Origin: Candidatus Parcubacteria bacterium
GTDB lineage: Bacteria; Patescibacteriota; Patescibacteriia; JAACEG01
DNA: 7,261 bases
NCBI GenBank assembly: GCA_023135505.1
Contig: JAGLTA010000066.1
Span: 1 to 7,261 of the forward strand
Direction of reading: 5' to 3'
Shown here: positions 5,330 through 7,261 of the stretch, piece after piece
How the letters are laid out: each line of letters begins with the position of its first letter
How positions within the stretch are numbered: position 1 is the stretch's first letter
Translations under genes and position numbers: made by a program
Notes under the pieces: generated by a model
Seen by the model: only the letters and a program-made list of their open reading frames with translations
Told to the model about the DNA's origin: nothing
Databases searched by the model: none

Positions 5330-5338
5330 TGATATAAT
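5330..5338 (+). promoter_or_regulatory. Extended -10 promoter of the 141-residue orphan gene
   Basis: TGATATAAT (5330-5338) is TGN directly followed by a perfect TATAAT. No good -35 box lies 16-18 nt upstream, as is usual where an extended -10 suffices. Transcription would start near 5345, leaving a leader of about 24 nt before ATG5369. It makes this gene independent of the Fic/HEPN genes. Confidence 0.55.
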
Positions 5339-5368
5339 AGATTAAAACAATTTTTAACAAAAAAATTT

Positions 5369-5794
5369 ATGGAACAGATTAAAATGGAGCAAATTAAAAA
5401 CAATCAGATAGATAATTTAATACCAATAGAAGAAGAAAAAAATAAGACAGAAATACTTACGCTTAAAGAAGCAGAAAGGGCTATACGTTTTGGATATGGA
5501 ATAAGAGAAGAACTTTTAGAAGAGTTAAAATTAATAGAAGGAGAAGAAGAAGCAAAGAAAAAATGTAATAATATTTGCGCGGAAATTAGCAAAAAAGAGT
5601 TTAACGGATCAGCGAGTGAAGCGGAAAAACATATCTTTCATTGGGTTTTGTGCGCTGAAGCAATGCGCCGCTACAAAGAAGATGCAGACAAGCTTATTTA
5701 CGACATTACAGATAGAGTAATAATAGCGGCATTAACAAAAAAATTAATAGAAACAAGAATGAGGAGAAGAGCAAAAATGAAAAAATTAAATTAA
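5369..5794 (+). CDS. Helical, highly charged protein of unknown function
   Basis: 141 residues, not recognised. It is almost entirely predicted helix: an acidic N-terminal part (EEEKNKTEILTLKEAERA, 21-38), GYGIREELLEELKLIEGEEE (42-61), a central helix with HIFHWVLCAEAMRRYKED (88-105), and a strongly basic end (TRMRRRAKMKKLN, 129-141). Cys66, Cys70 and Cys95 are present but form no clear metal site. No signal peptide or membrane span is evident. The first ten residues are a direct repeat (MEQIK MEQIK) from a 15-bp tandem duplication, so ATG5369 or ATG5384 could be the start; neither has a Shine-Dalgarno. It has its own extended -10 promoter and precedes pilM. Its composition would suit a cytosolic nucleic-acid- or partner-binding protein (inference). 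Confidence 0.7.
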   Translation: MEQIKMEQIKNNQIDNLIPIEEEKNKTEILTLKEAERAIRFGYGIREELLEELKLIEGEEEAKKKCNNICAEISKKEFNGSASEAEKHIFHWVLCAEAMRRYKEDADKLIYDITDRVIIAALTKKLIETRMRRRAKMKKLN

Positions 5795-5843
5795 GATAAG
5801 ATAAAAATTGATTTTCAAAAATTCAAGCAAAGCGATTTTGAAA

Positions 5844-5872
5844 TTGCGGGAAATTTAAAAATCTGCTATAAT
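5844..5872 (+). promoter_or_regulatory. Promoter of pilM
   Basis: TTGCGG (5844-5849), 17-nt spacer, perfect TATAAT (5867-5872) preceded directly by TGC (extended -10). Expected start of transcription is near 5879, so pilM has a leader of about 50-60 nt that includes the small dyad at 5911-5929. Confidence 0.6.
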
Positions 5873-5910
5873 AAAAATCAAAAGTTGTCAGCATCTTTAA
5901 ATTTATTAAC

Positions 5911-5929
5911 AGACCTACGCAGTAAGTCT
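5911..5929 (+). promoter_or_regulatory. Dyad or hairpin in the pilM leader just before the start
   Basis: AGACCTAC (5911-5918) and GTAAGTCT (5922-5929) pair at 7 of 8 positions around the 3-nt loop GCA. The dyad ends one base before ATG5931 and ten before ATG5940. It lies downstream of the promoter, so it could be an RNA hairpin limiting ribosome access or a protein-binding site. It is short, and a chance dyad is possible. Confidence 0.35.
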
Positions 5930-5939
5930 AATGAAACTT

Positions 5940-7178
5940 ATGGGATTATTCAGCTCTAACTATAATTATTTAGGCATTAATTTGGGCACATCAAGCATTA
6001 AATTAGTGGAATTGGCAAACGAGAAAGGGGTGCCAAAACTGGTTACTTACGCATTTACGGATCAATCCGTAAATATCATTTTGGACGATTCCAAAAAGGC
6101 GATAAGCAAAACAGCTGGCATTTTAAGGCAGTTGTGCAAAGAAGCGAATATTACCAGCAATAAAGCCATTACCGCCTTGCCGACATTTTCAGTATTTTCT
6201 TCAATTATTAGCTTGCCTCAAATGAAGAAAAAAGATCTTGCTTCTGCAGTGAAATGGGAAGCGAAGAAAATTATTCCTATGCCGATTGATGAAATCAGCC
6301 TTGATTGGCATATTTTAAACGGGGATAAAGAAAAGAAGAATTTTTCGCAAAAAGATAGAGGAGCGCTTTTAAAAAATGATAAAACAGGCAGAGAGCCTAA
6401 AAATTATAACGATAATCAGGACGGCGGAGATCAGAGAATCGGCGATTCAGGCGCATCGGAAAATACAAAAGATTTTTTTAATAAAAAAAAGCAAGAGAAG
6501 CAGGATAATAAAGACATAAAGATTTTTTTAACCGGAGCTCCTAAAAATTTAGTCAAGAAATATATGACTATTTTTGAAATGGCGGAATTGGATTTATTGA
6601 GCCTGGAAACAGAAATTTTTTCTTTAATCAGATCGCTGGTCGGAAGCGATAAGTCAACTTTAATGATAATTGATATCGGGCTTATGTCTTCATCTGTTTC
6701 TATTGTGCAGAATGGATTTCCAATAATTAACAGAAGCATAGAAGTAGGAGGGCGCAATATAACAAAAGCGATTAGCAAGAATTTGAATGTTAGTTTTGAC
6801 AGGGGGGAGCAGTTCAAATACGATGTCGGCGTTAATCGCGTTAATCAGGATGGAAGCGCTGTTTTTCAGTCTATAGAGAAAGTCGTGGCGCCAATCATAG
6901 ATGAAATAAAATATACGATAGATTTTTTTAAAAATCAATTAAGTTTCGGACAGCAAACGGATAATAATAGCAATGATATAGAAAAAATAATTCTTACTGG
7001 GGGCTCCTCCCAATTGTCTTATTTGCCTGAATACTTATCTCATACTTTAAATAAAAAAGTTTATATAGGGGATCCGTTCGCGAGGATTATTTATCCCCAG
7101 GATTTAAAACTTGTTTTTGAAGATATCGGCTCCAAATTATCAGTAGCGGTCGGACTAGCAATGAGGGAGATAGAATAA
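5940..7178 (+). CDS. pilM: PilM, actin-like ATPase of the type IV pilus assembly platform
   Basis: PilM is a cytoplasmic actin/FtsA-fold protein that binds the N-terminal tail of PilN and couples the PilN/PilO inner-membrane platform to the pilus motors. Numbering from ATG5931: phosphate-1 loop YLGINLGTSSIKLVEL (13-28), PilM-typical LPQMKKKDLASAVKWEAKKI (95-114), phosphate-2 DIGLMSSSV (248-256), adenosine loop ILTGGSSQL (354-362), and the ending VAVGLAMREIE. I prefer ATG5940, giving MGLFSSNYNYLG like other PilM starts; ATG5931 would add three residues. Residues about 131-195 are a hydrophilic, Asn/Lys/Asp-rich insertion between the DWHIL strand and KIFLTGAPK, where most PilM proteins have a short loop. 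PilN, PilO and other pilus genes would be expected beyond the right edge. Confidence 0.92.
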   Translation: MGLFSSNYNYLGINLGTSSIKLVELANEKGVPKLVTYAFTDQSVNIILDDSKKAISKTAGILRQLCKEANITSNKAITALPTFSVFSSIISLPQMKKKDLASAVKWEAKKIIPMPIDEISLDWHILNGDKEKKNFSQKDRGALLKNDKTGREPKNYNDNQDGGDQRIGDSGASENTKDFFNKKKQEKQDNKDIKIFLTGAPKNLVKKYMTIFEMAELDLLSLETEIFSLIRSLVGSDKSTLMIIDIGLMSSSVSIVQNGFPIINRSIEVGGRNITKAISKNLNVSFDRGEQFKYDVGVNRVNQDGSAVFQSIEKVVAPIIDEIKYTIDFFKNQLSFGQQTDNNSNDIEKIILTGGSSQLSYLPEYLSHTLNKKVYIGDPFARIIYPQDLKLVFEDIGSKLSVAVGLAMREIE

Positions 7179-7183
7179 ATTTG

Positions 7184-7261
7184 CAATTTGCAATTATCAA
7201 TTTGACAATTTTTAAAAAAATAATTAAAAATTAAAGAATTGAAAATTGATTGGTAATTGAA
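7184..7261. repeat. Inverted CAATT/AATTG heptad repeats after pilM
   Basis: CAATT occurs at 7184, 7191, 7198 and 7206, nearly every 7 bp. After a T/A-rich centre (7210-7235) the complementary AATTG occurs at 7237, 7244 and 7255. The two halves can pair as a long weak stem and may run beyond the window edge. This could slow or end transcription after pilM, but there is no G+C-rich stem with a T-tract, so I do not call it a terminator. Confidence 0.55.

Noticed and set aside
5808..5830. Terminator after the 141-residue gene
   Set aside because: TTGATTTT can pair with the AAAATTCAA side around 5811-5829, but the stem is A/T-only with a mismatch and is not followed by a T-run.
6431..6938. Minus-strand open frames opposite pilM (and similar ones opposite glyQS and fic)
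   Set aside because: They lie wholly inside well-supported plus-strand genes, have no leader signals, and their translations are low-complexity Leu/Ile/Phe/Ser-rich as expected of antisense frames.

Overview
The window looks like a piece of chromosome from an uncultured, A+T-rich bacterium, most likely of the Candidate Phyla Radiation (Patescibacteria, Parcubacteria-like). That is an inference from style: compact single-chain GlyRS, a PilM-type pilus gene, A-rich Shine-Dalgarno-free leaders on nearly all plus-strand genes, and AATT-based heptad repeats between genes. The standard code fits: TGA ends the prephenate dehydratase gene and does not occur inside genes.

Left part (1-837). The 3' end of an unrecognised plus-strand gene (1-150) faces a small minus-strand zinc-ribbon gene (221-481). 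A strong hairpin plus U-tract (162-203) terminates the minus gene. The zinc-ribbon gene has the only canonical Shine-Dalgarno in the window. Between it and the next gene lie two divergent promoters with mirrored TTGACT -35 boxes, then a roughly 145-bp element bounded by 29-bp imperfect inverted repeats of the 'TCATCCTGAA...TTCAGGAT' type.

Housekeeping pair (838-2807). Glycyl-tRNA synthetase (alpha2 type) is followed 11 bp later by a stand-alone prephenate dehydratase catalytic domain. The latter lacks an ACT domain and has TTF in place of the usual TRF active-site motif.

Accessory island (about 2808-5302), visibly more A+T-rich. A tandem 40-bp palindromic repeat sits directly in front of a self-inhibited (class II) Fic AMP-transferase with a C-terminal winged helix. 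Next comes a 342-residue protein with a HEPN-type R-x4-H motif, overlapped at its end by a short ORF broken by one TAA that resembles a type I restriction specificity-subunit relic. Together this reads as a small defence or toxin-antitoxin-like module, and Fic plus HEPN is the most interesting combination here: an AMP-transferase beside a potential RNase, recalling the MntA/HepT pairing by analogy only.

Right part (5303-7261). An orphan helical, charged 141-residue gene has its own extended -10 promoter. It is followed by pilM, the actin-like ATPase of the type IV pilus inner-membrane platform, also with an extended -10 promoter. PilM carries a roughly 65-residue hydrophilic insertion. The window ends in inverted heptad repeats after pilM.
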